Made by a program: the position numbers and the translations under genes. The notes beneath the pieces were generated by a model that saw only the letters and a list, made by a program, of their open reading frames with translations, ran no database searches and was not told where the DNA came from. Positions 27,418-36,080 of a DNA stretch of 64,000 nucleotides are shown here, piece after piece. Each line of letters begins with the position of its first letter. The stretch's first letter is position 1. This DNA is from Lentisphaera marina (GTDB lineage Bacteria; Verrucomicrobiota; Lentisphaeria; Lentisphaerales; Lentisphaeraceae): the NCBI RefSeq assembly GCF_028745505.1, contig NZ_JAQZZL010000001.1:1485818-1549817 (forward strand). The letters are read 5' to 3'.

Positions 27418-27993
27418 TTACTTCATGAAACTGTCGATCAGTTTTTGGTAGAGTTCGTAGAGAGATTTGTACTGTAAAAGTTCAATTTTTTCCTCTCTAT
27501 TTTTAGGTGAACTGAAGCACAGGTAATGTAGGAATTTCGCAATTGAAAAAGCTTCCATGAGTTCACTGTAAAAGTGAGGAGGCATATTTGGGAAATTCTT
27601 TTTAAGTTTGATTTGTAAGGCATTTTTTATATTCATTTCTTCTTCGGTAGAGATAAATTCTTCATCAACATATTCAATAATCGAATAAGCATTTGTATGT
27701 TCGTCGAATTTACTTTGATTCAAAGTTTCTAGCTGTACTCGCTCTCGAGCTTTGATGAGTAGTTCCCAAACACCAGAGTTTTGTTTGTTAAAATCTTCTA
27801 TAGTTACAAGACTAGCGATTTTATGGATGGATTCGTTATTGTCATCTCTAGTGTAAGCAAGTATGAAATCGCCAGGAGAATCTAATAAGCTATTTATAGT
27901 CGTTTCATATTTTTCCGGGATATAGATTCGTGTTTTGACCCCTGGGAAAACTATGGCTGATTGAGACGCAATAATGTTTAATAAAGGCTTCAA
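27418..27993 (-). CDS. LON substrate-binding-domain protein
   Basis: 191 residues. The N-terminal half has the fold seen before the ATPase of Lon: AIVFPGVKTRIYIPE, then GDFILAYTRDD, KIASLVTIEDF and WELLIKARERVQLE. The C-terminal helical part (about 115-190) matches the helical extension of stand-alone LON-domain proteins. No protease or ATPase domain is present, so it is a recognition or scaffold protein at most. It is the third gene after ptsP and aroK, 14 bases from aroK. Confidence 0.75.
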   Translation of the reverse strand: MKPLLNIIASQSAIVFPGVKTRIYIPEKYETTINSLLDSPGDFILAYTRDDNNESIHKIASLVTIEDFNKQNSGVWELLIKARERVQLETLNQSKFDEHTNAYSIIEYVDEEFISTEEEMNIKNALQIKLKKNFPNMPPHFYSELMEAFSIAKFLHYLCFSSPKNREEKIELLQYKSLYELYQKLIDSFMK

Positions 27994-28007
27994 TATTACA
28001 ATTGCCT

Positions 28008-28538
28008 TTACTCTTTAGCGTATTCTTGAGCGAGAAATTGGTCTTTGTAGTTTTGGATGATGTTAAAGATTTCTTCAAGGTTGTGTTCGTAGACATCAAT
28101 CTTTAGGTGGCTAGATTCTTGATAAAAGCGCTCCCTTGACTTCATCATGGTAGAAATTTCTTCTAAGCTCTTATCGCCTTTAAGTAGAGGGCGATTACTG
28201 CGTTTCGCAGTGAATTTTTGAACGTTCTCTGGAGAAGTGTTGAGCCATACGACGAGGCCAGCTTCTTTGAGGGCTTTGCGATTCTCTGCGCGAAGTACGC
28301 AACCACCACCAGTGGCAATAATAGTATTATGATAGTTTTTACAAAGCTTAGTGACATAGCTTTCTAGATCACGGAAGGCCTTTTCCCCTACAGTTTCAAA
28401 AATTTTTGGAATAGTCATTTGAGCTCTTTGCTCTATTTCGTGATCAAGGTCAATGACTTCTCTTTTTGTACGTGTGGCCATGTATCTGCCAAGGGAGCTT
28501 TTTCCACTGGCCATAAAGCCAATTAAAATAATATTCAT
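28008..28538 (-). CDS. aroK: Shikimate kinase
   Basis: 176 residues. The Walker A loop is GFMASGKSS (7-15), the shikimate-binding residues follow in DLDHEIEQR, FRDLE and ATGGGCVL, and the lid has RSNRPLL. It makes shikimate-3-phosphate for aromatic amino acids; chorismate synthase is also in the window at about 36 kb. It begins one base after ptsP and its basic lid and adenine-binding end look intact. Confidence 0.95.
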   Translation of the reverse strand: MNIILIGFMASGKSSLGRYMATRTKREVIDLDHEIEQRAQMTIPKIFETVGEKAFRDLESYVTKLCKNYHNTIIATGGGCVLRAENRKALKEAGLVVWLNTSPENVQKFTAKRSNRPLLKGDKSLEEISTMMKSRERFYQESSHLKIDVYEHNLEEIFNIIQNYKDQFLAQEYAKE

Positions 28539-28539
28539 G

Positions 28540-30840
28540 TCAATAGTCTATGGAGATTTTCTCTCTTTTGTAAAAAGCTTTTACTAAATCAATGACTTCT
28601 TGTTGTGTCGTACATTTTAAAGCTTTGTCTGCTAATTTCGCACATTTCTTCGAGTCTAGTTGAGAGGTGAGGTGTTTGATTTTGCTGATTTGCATGGGGG
28701 TCATGGAAAAGTCAATAAGGCCGATGCCAATCAAAATGGGAGTTGCTAAAGGGTTGCTGGCGATTTCACCGCAGATAGAGACATCTTTGTTCTTACTGTC
28801 ACATGTATCAATAATTTTCTTTAAAACACGTAAGATTAAGGGGTGCATTGGGCAAAAATAGCGAGAAACTTTTTTGTTGCCACGATCTACAGCAAAGAAA
28901 TATTGCACGAGATCGTTCGTACCAATGCTCACGAAATCAAAATAATCTAACATTTCATTGAGTTGGCAGATAGCTGAAGGCATTTCAATCATCGCCCCTA
29001 AAGGTGGCACGGTGAATTTACGACCATAAATTTTACGAAGTTCTGCCATTTGCTCTTTGATAATCTTTTTAAGGGCAATCACATCTTCATAATGAGCGAT
29101 CATTGGGAAAAGAATTTTCATATTTCCTCGTTGAGAGGCGCGCAACATAGCTCGTAAATGAGGTATAAAAATATCGGGATGCTCGAGTAGTATTCTAATG
29201 GAGCGATAGCCCAACATGGGGTCATCTTCGGACCCATGGTCGAAATAGGCGAGAGGTTTATCTCCGCCGATATCTAAGGCTCGGATGATGACAGAGTTGG
29301 GTTCACCTAGTTTGGCAACTTGACGAAAAATTCTGTATTGCTCATTTTCAACTGGAAAATTTTCGTGCATCATAAACATGAATTCAGTGCGATATAAGCC
29401 GACGCCGTCATTTTGTACTTTGTCTAGAAGCTTAAAATCACTAACCATACAGATGTTGCCACGCATTTTAATGGAGAGTTCATCTTTAGTCAGGGTAGGT
29501 AGGTTAACTGTGGGGTGTTCAATATTAATAACGCCAGCAGATAAACGTTCTTCATACATTTTAAGTATTTCATCGCCCGGGTTGATAACGATAGATCCAT
29601 CGTCGCCATTAACTAAGAAGTTGTCGCCTGCTTGGCAGAGTTCGTCAATGTCATTGACTCCCATGACTGCAGGAATTTGCAATGAACGAGAAAGAATTGC
29701 TGTGTGAGAAGTTGTGCCGCCATGAGAGCATACAATGGCTAAAATGTTTTCGTTTGGAATACGCACTAAGTCCGAGGGCATGATTTCTGGAGCAACTAGA
29801 ATAACTTTTTGCTGGCTGATTTCTTGTTCAAGTCCTAGGCCCTGGAGTTGTAAAATGAGGCGGATTCCAACGTCGAGTAAATCTAAGGCGCGTTCACGCA
29901 GTTGAGGTAGACGTGCTTCTTGGAATTTTTTGATGTACTTTTCAACAGTATTTTTTACAGATGCTTCCGCAGTGTAGCTGTAGAAGTCGATGCCAAAGTA
30001 CATATCTTTGATAAAGTTTTCGTCTTCAAGTAAAAGTAGTTGAGCAAAGAAGATTGAAGCATCAGCTTCAATGAAAACTTTTTGAGCACGTTCTTGGATA
30101 TGAATAGTTTCTTCACAAGCAAGTTTGAGGGCTTCTTCTAAGCGGCCAGTCTCTATTTGCCTGTTTTCGCCCGTCTCTAAGATGATTCGATCCCAGATTT
30201 CTCTTGAATTAAGCATGCGAATGGGGCCATAGCTCACGCCAGGTGAGACAGCGGAACCTTCGAGTTTTAGGTCGCTGTGGCTGTCGACTTCATCATTTTC
30301 TAGCGCTTGTGCAATATCATCTTGTTCTTGTATGGTGTGGTCAGAAAGTACTCTTTGGAGGCCTTCTTGAGAGACTAGTATGGCCATTTGTGATGCGAGG
30401 GTGTTAGCTAAATCAACAATCTTTTCATCAATTAGATCACCTGAGAGAGTTTGTATTACTAAACAACCTAAAGTCAAGCCGCTACTATCAATCATAGGAA
30501 CACCTAGGTACGATTGAAATTTCTCTTCGCCAATCGAATTAACCAAAGTGAACATTGGGTGTTTCATTGGTTGAGTTAAGTTGATAGTATTCTGCTCTCT
30601 AAAAACGAGGCCAGTAAGTCCTTCTTCAGTTGAAAAAGATACTTTAGCTTTTTTAACAAAGCCGGTGTTAGCGCGGAGGTTTAGGGTGTTTTTCTTATTA
30701 TCAACAGTGTAAATACTGCAAACATCAATGAGCAATTTTTCACACACGAGTTCCGTAACCTTTTGCAAAATATTTGCAGCTGGCTCGTGTTTCAATATGG
30801 AGTTGGTCACCTGCTTTAGTATGTCAACAATATCACTCAA
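28540..30840 (-). CDS. ptsP: GAF-domain PEP-protein phosphotransferase (enzyme I-Ntr type)
   Basis: 766 residues. Residues 1-170 are a GAF domain as in PtsP/EI-Ntr; the EI N-terminal domain follows, with active-site His in CSHGGTTSHTAILSR at about residue 378. The PEP-binding TIM barrel includes LYRTEFMFM, IRALDIGGDKPL and FVSIGTNDLVQY, with a Cys in VSICGEIASN. It starts phosphoryl transfer to an HPr/NPr, though no HPr, EIIA or EIIC gene is visible. The start is TTG preceded by an AAGGATAAGAG stretch. It leads the ptsP-aroK-LON unit. Confidence 0.94.
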   Translation of the reverse strand: MSDIVDILKQVTNSILKHEPAANILQKVTELVCEKLLIDVCSIYTVDNKKNTLNLRANTGFVKKAKVSFSTEEGLTGLVFREQNTINLTQPMKHPMFTLVNSIGEEKFQSYLGVPMIDSSGLTLGCLVIQTLSGDLIDEKIVDLANTLASQMAILVSQEGLQRVLSDHTIQEQDDIAQALENDEVDSHSDLKLEGSAVSPGVSYGPIRMLNSREIWDRIILETGENRQIETGRLEEALKLACEETIHIQERAQKVFIEADASIFFAQLLLLEDENFIKDMYFGIDFYSYTAEASVKNTVEKYIKKFQEARLPQLRERALDLLDVGIRLILQLQGLGLEQEISQQKVILVAPEIMPSDLVRIPNENILAIVCSHGGTTSHTAILSRSLQIPAVMGVNDIDELCQAGDNFLVNGDDGSIVINPGDEILKMYEERLSAGVINIEHPTVNLPTLTKDELSIKMRGNICMVSDFKLLDKVQNDGVGLYRTEFMFMMHENFPVENEQYRIFRQVAKLGEPNSVIIRALDIGGDKPLAYFDHGSEDDPMLGYRSIRILLEHPDIFIPHLRAMLRASQRGNMKILFPMIAHYEDVIALKKIIKEQMAELRKIYGRKFTVPPLGAMIEMPSAICQLNEMLDYFDFVSIGTNDLVQYFFAVDRGNKKVSRYFCPMHPLILRVLKKIIDTCDSKNKDVSICGEIASNPLATPILIGIGLIDFSMTPMQISKIKHLTSQLDSKKCAKLADKALKCTTQQEVIDLVKAFYKREKISIDY

Positions 30841-31035
30841 ATGATTCTCTTATCCTTTTTATAAAAAATACTCTGCTAATTATAGCATTTCTTTCCTTAG
30901 AAAAAAGAAGAGCACATAGGCTTATGCCTCATAAAACTTTAGATTTTCTTCGTAATCGAGCCTAAAACTAAGTGGAAGCTAACCCTTAAAGGCGTTTTAT
31001 GTGTGATTTTGGCTATACGAAAATGTATAAATTCT

Positions 31036-32190
31036 TTATTTCCATTCGAGATTTATGAAAAATAGAGCTCGGAATTGTTTCTTAGAGGCTGTTCTAGAGT
31101 AGTCAAATAATACAGGACGGTCAAAAATTCTTGGTAGAATAGATAGATAATAATGTTTGTCGCTGGAAGATTGGTTCAACAAAAGACTCCATAGCAGTGA
31201 GGTTGAGGAGTAATCATCTTTCCGAAAACCTTTTATTATTGCCAATAAAAAGGAGTGTTCCGAGGCATTTTTATCTTTGTATAGATAGGCTAATAAAGGG
31301 ATGTAAAATTGACGACTTTCTTGTTTTTGTCTTGGGTGAAAGTCAATGGCGGTAAGCCATTGGTCGCGCGAGGACTTTATAAAGCCTTTGGAAATTAATT
31401 CACGCTCTATATCAGCAGAGTGCGCTGCTCCCCAAGGAATAAAAATTCTATTTATATCCCCCCTATTTAGTTCTTCGTTTAATACTTCAAATAATTTTTT
31501 GTTTCTAGAGGAGAGTATACCTGGTAAAATTGCATGATCTTTTTCTTCAACGCTACGCATGTGACCAAATAGTAATTTACGATTTCTACTTAATTCATCA
31601 AATTTTAAGCTGTTGACGATACTTGCGCCACTCAGCTGATATTTCGTGTACAAAGCTAAGTTGTTGATTTCGCCTCCAACTATAATGAAGGGTAGCGAAA
31701 TGAGTTGCATAAGCGAGGTGAAAATATTACCTTCTTTGGAGAATTCTCTTAAACTTAAGTCAGCATTTCGTTCTTTGCCTCCTTGACGAAGGTAGAGGTT
31801 TTGTGGGACTAAATCATTGTAATAGTTTATTCGAGAATAGTATGAACTTATATACTGAACTAGAAAGTGATGTGGTGAGACGCTGGCCTTGCCATGGACG
31901 CCTTCTGTGAGGCTTAGGTCATGTTTGAGGCCAATATGATGTACTTGGTCATAAAAGCTACCGTCCGCCATATGTACCATTCCTAAGATTGATACACTTT
32001 TTTTAGTTTCGGGATGGTGGAAGCGAGCCAGCTTACAGGATAATGCTTCAGGAGAACCTTTTTCACCTATGGCGTATATATAAGACTGCTCAGGTATATC
32101 TTCGAGCTCTTTGGCATAAATTGTATTTTTCGTCTGGCAAGATGAGCATAGTGATACGACTATGCCCAATAATGCGACTAATTTACTCAT
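31036..32190 (-). CDS. TraB/GumN-like (TIKI-type) lipoprotein
   Basis: 384 residues with a lipoprotein signal ending LCSSC (Cys18). Two G-x-x-H motifs mark the TraB/TIKI/PrgY superfamily: ILGMVHMADGSF (His73) and, in the second half, IPWGAAHSADIERELISKGF near residue 255, with the acidic LTEGVHG strand between them. Eukaryotic TIKI members are metal-dependent proteases; bacterial roles are mostly unknown. The C-terminal 90 residues are not conserved to my eye. It is the last of three packed genes with fabG and a coiled-coil lipoprotein, 6 bases after fabG. Confidence 0.75.
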   Translation of the reverse strand: MSKLVALLGIVVSLCSSCQTKNTIYAKELEDIPEQSYIYAIGEKGSPEALSCKLARFHHPETKKSVSILGMVHMADGSFYDQVHHIGLKHDLSLTEGVHGKASVSPHHFLVQYISSYYSRINYYNDLVPQNLYLRQGGKERNADLSLREFSKEGNIFTSLMQLISLPFIIVGGEINNLALYTKYQLSGASIVNSLKFDELSRNRKLLFGHMRSVEEKDHAILPGILSSRNKKLFEVLNEELNRGDINRIFIPWGAAHSADIERELISKGFIKSSRDQWLTAIDFHPRQKQESRQFYIPLLAYLYKDKNASEHSFLLAIIKGFRKDDYSSTSLLWSLLLNQSSSDKHYYLSILPRIFDRPVLFDYSRTASKKQFRALFFINLEWK

Positions 32191-32196
32191 GAAGGC

Positions 32197-32928
32197 TTAG
32201 AGACCACCGCTTACTTCTAGGGTTGTTCCCGTGATGTAGCTAGCTTGTTCCGAAGCGAGGAAGCTGACGCAGTTCGCAACTTCTTCAACAGTGCCAAATC
32301 GTTTCATGGGTATCTGTTGTTTGTATTCATCAACCAATTTTTCTGGAAGGTCTGCAATGAGGTCAGTGCCAATGAAGCCTGGCGAAATACAGTTCACTGT
32401 TATTTTTCTTTTAGCAACTTCTTTAGAGAGCGAGCGAGTTAAACCAATTTGACCTGCTTTTGAGGCGGCGTAATTGGCTTGTCCAGCAAAGCCAAAGTGT
32501 GAGCAAGGTGATGTGATGTTGATGATGCGACCATAGCGCTGGCGAGACATTTTCATTACGGCAGCTTTACACATGTTAAAGGTGCCTGTTAAGTTGATGT
32601 CCAAGACATTCTGCCAGTCATCTGTAGGCATCATGGCGACGATGTTGTCTTTTCTAATCCCAGCATTGTTAACTAAGACATGAACTTTTTCAAATGGAAG
32701 ACGTGCAAAAAAGTCTTCGCAAGCCTTGGAGTCGGCAACATTGAAGCAGTCCGTGAAGATTTGCTCTTTGTACTCTGCGTTGGCTGAAATGAATTCCTCT
32801 GCAGCTACTTTGTTTCCACTATATGTGACGAGTACATTAGCGCCTTTTTTAAGAAAGTTTTCGGCAATTCCTTTGCCTATTCCACGAGTGCCACCAGTAA
32901 CGATGACATTTTGTTCCTTAAATTCCAT
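32197..32928 (-). CDS. fabG: 3-oxoacyl-ACP reductase-like SDR
   Basis: 243 residues. Cofactor motif TGGTRGIGKGIA at 11-22, NNAGIRKD, the catalytic Ser in INITSPCSH, Tyr and Lys in QANYAASKAG, and the FabG-like end FLASEQASYITGTTLEVSGGL. The NADPH-dependent reduction of 3-oxoacyl-ACP is the family role. The setting is unusual: it is alone between two lipoprotein genes, without fabD, acpP or fabF nearby, so it may reduce another 3-oxoacyl compound. Confidence 0.85.
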   Translation of the reverse strand: MEFKEQNVIVTGGTRGIGKGIAENFLKKGANVLVTYSGNKVAAEEFISANAEYKEQIFTDCFNVADSKACEDFFARLPFEKVHVLVNNAGIRKDNIVAMMPTDDWQNVLDINLTGTFNMCKAAVMKMSRQRYGRIINITSPCSHFGFAGQANYAASKAGQIGLTRSLSKEVAKRKITVNCISPGFIGTDLIADLPEKLVDEYKQQIPMKRFGTVEEVANCVSFLASEQASYITGTTLEVSGGL

Positions 32929-32931
32929 TTT

Positions 32932-33906
32932 TTAGTCCTGTTGTTCAGATTTTAGGATGAGCTGCATGAGGGTTGGTGGGTTTAGGAGGGAAGGCCCGTC
33001 CAAGTCCTTTGGTGTAATACCATGTGATTTTAATGAAGAACGTAATATTCTATTTTTAATAGACTGATCTAAAGAGCAAATTTCATTGATCTCACTTAGC
33101 TCTATAGATGTTTGTGCAATACTTTGTTTTGGGGCTTTTGAATAGAGTTGCAGTATAAGATCACTGATGGAGGCGGGGTTCGTTTTCGAGTCAGTTGTCA
33201 AGGTGATTATGCTGTTGGCTAATTGCTTTTCTTTTTGTGCGATTGTTTTACCACGACTAAGTTGATGGTAGTAGATTTCGGCACCACTTTTACTTTCGAG
33301 TTGTAGTCTAGCATTGAGTTGATCGATTTGTAAAAGGGTAATCATTCTTAGGCGTGCAATATTTTCATTTGCTTTTTGAACGAGAGACCTTTTTTGGGTA
33401 TTAAACCACTGCTTCATTTCATAAGTCTTTACACCAGTGTTTTTGGGGAAAGCTTTTAGCATTTCCTTCTCTGCTACAAGCAATTCTTTATGGCTCAGAG
33501 TTCCTGTGTGAACTTGCTGCTTGGTTTTTTGGAAATTTTCTAAAGCAATTATAGTTTTTCTAGTATCCTCTAATGATTCCGATATACCAAATTTTTTAAT
33601 ATGTTCAGAGATGAGTTCGCTTGCTTCGTGGAATTTCTTTCCTTCGAGCAGTTGTTTGCAGTTTTCTAGGAGTGCAACTTCGTTATGGCGTTGTTGGATT
33701 TTTTGAAGATGGAAGTTCTCCTCTGCATTCATTTCGTCCAGTTTTTTGCTGAGTGCTTCTGAATTGTTTTGTTCTACATGATCGAGCAATTCAGAATAGT
33801 TTTCTATGGTCTGTGCGTAGTCACTTTTCGTGTGCTTTTCATCTTTACATGAGTTTAAGCCTAGTAATAAAAAGCTAAAAAAGAAGATGGTTTTTGTTGT
33901 AGTCAT
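32932..33906 (-). CDS. Coiled-coil lipoprotein of unknown function
   Basis: 324 residues with a lipoprotein signal ending LGLNSC (Cys20). The rest is almost entirely charged helix with long heptad-like stretches (about 35-70, 135-240), and no recognised domain. It is probably anchored in a membrane and extends into the periplasm. Its stop is 3 bases before the fabG ATG, so the three-gene set is one transcript, divergent from rph. Confidence 0.7.
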   Translation of the reverse strand: MTTTKTIFFFSFLLLGLNSCKDEKHTKSDYAQTIENYSELLDHVEQNNSEALSKKLDEMNAEENFHLQKIQQRHNEVALLENCKQLLEGKKFHEASELISEHIKKFGISESLEDTRKTIIALENFQKTKQQVHTGTLSHKELLVAEKEMLKAFPKNTGVKTYEMKQWFNTQKRSLVQKANENIARLRMITLLQIDQLNARLQLESKSGAEIYYHQLSRGKTIAQKEKQLANSIITLTTDSKTNPASISDLILQLYSKAPKQSIAQTSIELSEINEICSLDQSIKNRILRSSLKSHGITPKDLDGPSLLNPPTLMQLILKSEQQD

Positions 33907-34011
33907 AGAAGATGGGGGAATCGATAGAAGAAAGTTGGAGTTTCACGTTTTTTTATTTACCTCGCAACTTAACTTGAGGGACTTAAAAGTCAACTTAAAA
34001 GGAATTCTAAA

Positions 34012-34725
34012 ATGAGAGTAGATGGACGTCACAATAATCAACTAAGAGAGATAAAATTTGAACTTGGATTTGTTAAAAATTCATTGGGTTCAGCATTGTC
34101 AGTATGTGGCTTAACAGAAGTTATTTGTACCGTGAATATAAAGGATGGATTACCTTCGTGGAAAAAATTGGGTACAGGCGGCTGGTTGACGGCGGAATAC
34201 CGTATGCTTCCAGGAGCAACGCACACACGTTCAAAACGTGAGGGCGCGGTAGGAGGAAGGTCATCAGAGATTCAAAGGTTAATTGGTAGGACTCTACGTG
34301 CGGCTGTGGATTTGGACAAACTTGGAGATAGAACTATTCAAATAGATTGTGATGTCTTGAATGCAGATGGTGGAACTCGTTGTGCTTCAATCAATGGAGC
34401 GATGCTTGCTTTAATGCATGCTTTGAGCCAAATGGAGCAAGATGGTGTGAACGTGGATGGTGTTATTAAGTCACCTTTAGCAGCAATTAGTGTTGGTGTT
34501 GTCAAAGGCGAAGCTTTGCTCGATTTGTGTTACAAAGAAGACTCGGCTGCGGATGTGGATATGAATGTAATCATGACTGCCACAGGAGATTTTGTTGAAG
34601 TCCAAGGCACGGGTGAAGAGGCTGTCTTTAGTAGGCAAGAACTCAATGAGCTCTTGGATGCTGGGGAAAAAGGAACTCGCGAAATTAGTGCAGAATTTGC
34701 AAAGATTTACCCAAAGTTCTTTTAG
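34012..34725 (+). CDS. rph: Ribonuclease PH
   Basis: 237-residue phosphorolytic 3' exoribonuclease that trims tRNA precursors. The N-terminus is R-x-D-G-R as usual (MRVDGRHNNQLREI). GGWLTAEYRMLPGATHTR and EIQRLIGRTLRAAVDL carry the RNA and phosphate-binding arginines, and IDCDVLNADGGTRCASI the catalytic acids. Length and C-terminus are normal. A GGA-rich ribosome site precedes the ATG. Confidence 0.96.
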   Translation: MRVDGRHNNQLREIKFELGFVKNSLGSALSVCGLTEVICTVNIKDGLPSWKKLGTGGWLTAEYRMLPGATHTRSKREGAVGGRSSEIQRLIGRTLRAAVDLDKLGDRTIQIDCDVLNADGGTRCASINGAMLALMHALSQMEQDGVNVDGVIKSPLAAISVGVVKGEALLDLCYKEDSAADVDMNVIMTATGDFVEVQGTGEEAVFSRQELNELLDAGEKGTREISAEFAKIYPKFF

Positions 34726-34729
34726 AAAT

Positions 34730-35542
34730 TTAAGCGTGATAGTTTTTAATCACTTCCCGAATCGCATTGCGACTAGGGAAGGGGCCGGATATTTCTTCTA
34801 AGCCTTCAAGGTTGTACATGAACCACTTTCCACGTTTACGATACACATAAACTTGTTCGGGAACGTCGAAAGCACCTTCGCGATAAGTTATGTATATGGC
34901 GGGAGATTTCTGTACTTGGTGCATTTTGCCTTGAGTGTATTTTTTTTGCAAGACTTTATGGTCGAGAGAAAAAGATTCGAAGCCATTGCCTTCGTAGGGG
35001 AAAAATTCAAAAAAGCCAAGTTGTGCAATGTCTTCTTGTAAACTCTTGGATTTGATTGCAGCCTTTGCAGCTTTACGGTGTTCCATTAGTTGCATGCTTT
35101 TGGGCTCTAAATCCTCTAGCTTTGAAACAGGGCTCAAGCGTATGACAGGTTGTAAAAGAAGAGCTAGGATATCCAAGATAGCGGCGGGTTCACTTTGGAA
35201 CTTTTCATAAGTTTCTTCATACCCAATATAAGACCAATCAGTGTAAAGATTTGAAAGTTCTTTAGGTGACCATTGTTCCACGACTTCATATTCGCTAGCA
35301 GCAATAGCGTATAAGGAAATTCCTTCACTTAAATCCATAGTTAAACTTAAGCAGGGTTCAAGGCTCCAATATTCGGGGTCGTTGACCTGAAGTTGCCTTG
35401 GGTTAGTTTCATTGTGCCATGGATTGACTCCCCATACCCAAAATTTGACTTGAGGACGTCCCAGTACATCGTCGGAAACACGCGCAAAAGAGAGTTGGTC
35501 ATTTAAGCGAAAAAAGCCTGATATGTAAAAATTTCCGAGCAT
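34730..35542 (-). CDS. Unknown cytosolic protein
   Basis: 270 residues with no signal peptide, membrane segment or motif that I recognise. The first half is rich in aromatic residues with a strand-like pattern (FWVWGVNPWHNET, YWSLEPCLSLTM). The last third, from AIYITYREG to KWFMYNLEGLEEISG, looks like a small beta domain that ends with a helix. It is convergent with rph, 4 bases apart, and is 45 bases downstream of the gmhB-like gene. I would not name a function. Confidence 0.55.
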   Translation of the reverse strand: MLGNFYISGFFRLNDQLSFARVSDDVLGRPQVKFWVWGVNPWHNETNPRQLQVNDPEYWSLEPCLSLTMDLSEGISLYAIAASEYEVVEQWSPKELSNLYTDWSYIGYEETYEKFQSEPAAILDILALLLQPVIRLSPVSKLEDLEPKSMQLMEHRKAAKAAIKSKSLQEDIAQLGFFEFFPYEGNGFESFSLDHKVLQKKYTQGKMHQVQKSPAIYITYREGAFDVPEQVYVYRKRGKWFMYNLEGLEEISGPFPSRNAIREVIKNYHA

Positions 35543-35587
35543 AATAGTGAGAGTTTTTTGTCTTTACTTGTGTTTTTAGGGTAGGAA

Positions 35588-36079
35588 TTAAGGAGCGAGG
35601 ATTAATTTTGCGGCATCCGCAATAGTTTGAGCCTCAGATATTTCATAAAAAGTTTTTATGCCTGCCGCCTCAGAGGCTAAGCGATCGCTTTCTTGGTCAC
35701 CTAACATAATGCTTTGGCTGAGTTCAATATCGCCAAAATCTTTTGCTGCTTGAAGGAGCATACCTGGTTGAGGTTTGCGACATCCGCAGTTTTCATCGCG
35801 ATCATGTGGGCAGTGGTAGATTTTGTCAAAAAAACCGCCCTCATTTTTCAAGGATGATTGCATTTGTTCATGCAGTTCGTCGAGTTTATCTTCACTAAAC
35901 TTACCTAAGTTGATACAGCGCTGATTGGTAACTAAAATAAGGCGGTAGCCTGCTTTTTTGAGAGCGGCAATCCCAGAGATAGCACCAGGCATGAATTCAA
36001 AGTCATTCCAATTCATTACCCAATTGCCCACTAAACGAACATTGACGCAACCATCGCGATCAATAAAAATGGTTTTCAT
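35588..36079 (-). CDS. gmhB: HAD-IIIA phosphatase, GmhB-like
   Basis: 163 residues from the ATG that immediately follows the aroC stop; an ORF opening 132 bases upstream lies in the aroC shadow. The nucleophile motif is IFIDRDGCVN (Asp7, Asp9), the lysine lies in CRKPQPGM and motif IV is MLGDQESDRLA. The zinc motif CPHDRDENCGC is typical of GmhB and the HisB phosphatase half. D-glycero-D-manno-heptose 1,7-bisphosphate is the likely substrate, serving LPS, but no heptose gene is nearby. Histidinol phosphate is an alternative. Confidence 0.82.
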   Translation of the reverse strand: MKTIFIDRDGCVNVRLVGNWVMNWNDFEFMPGAISGIAALKKAGYRLILVTNQRCINLGKFSEDKLDELHEQMQSSLKNEGGFFDKIYHCPHDRDENCGCRKPQPGMLLQAAKDFGDIELSQSIMLGDQESDRLASEAAGIKTFYEISEAQTIADAAKLILAP

Positions 36080-36080
36080 T

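Noticed and set aside
30774..30965. A 63-codon plus-strand ORF upstream of ptsP
   Set aside because: It overlaps the start of ptsP on the other strand, has no ribosome site and no domain; the 195-base gap around it shows nothing else that I recognise.
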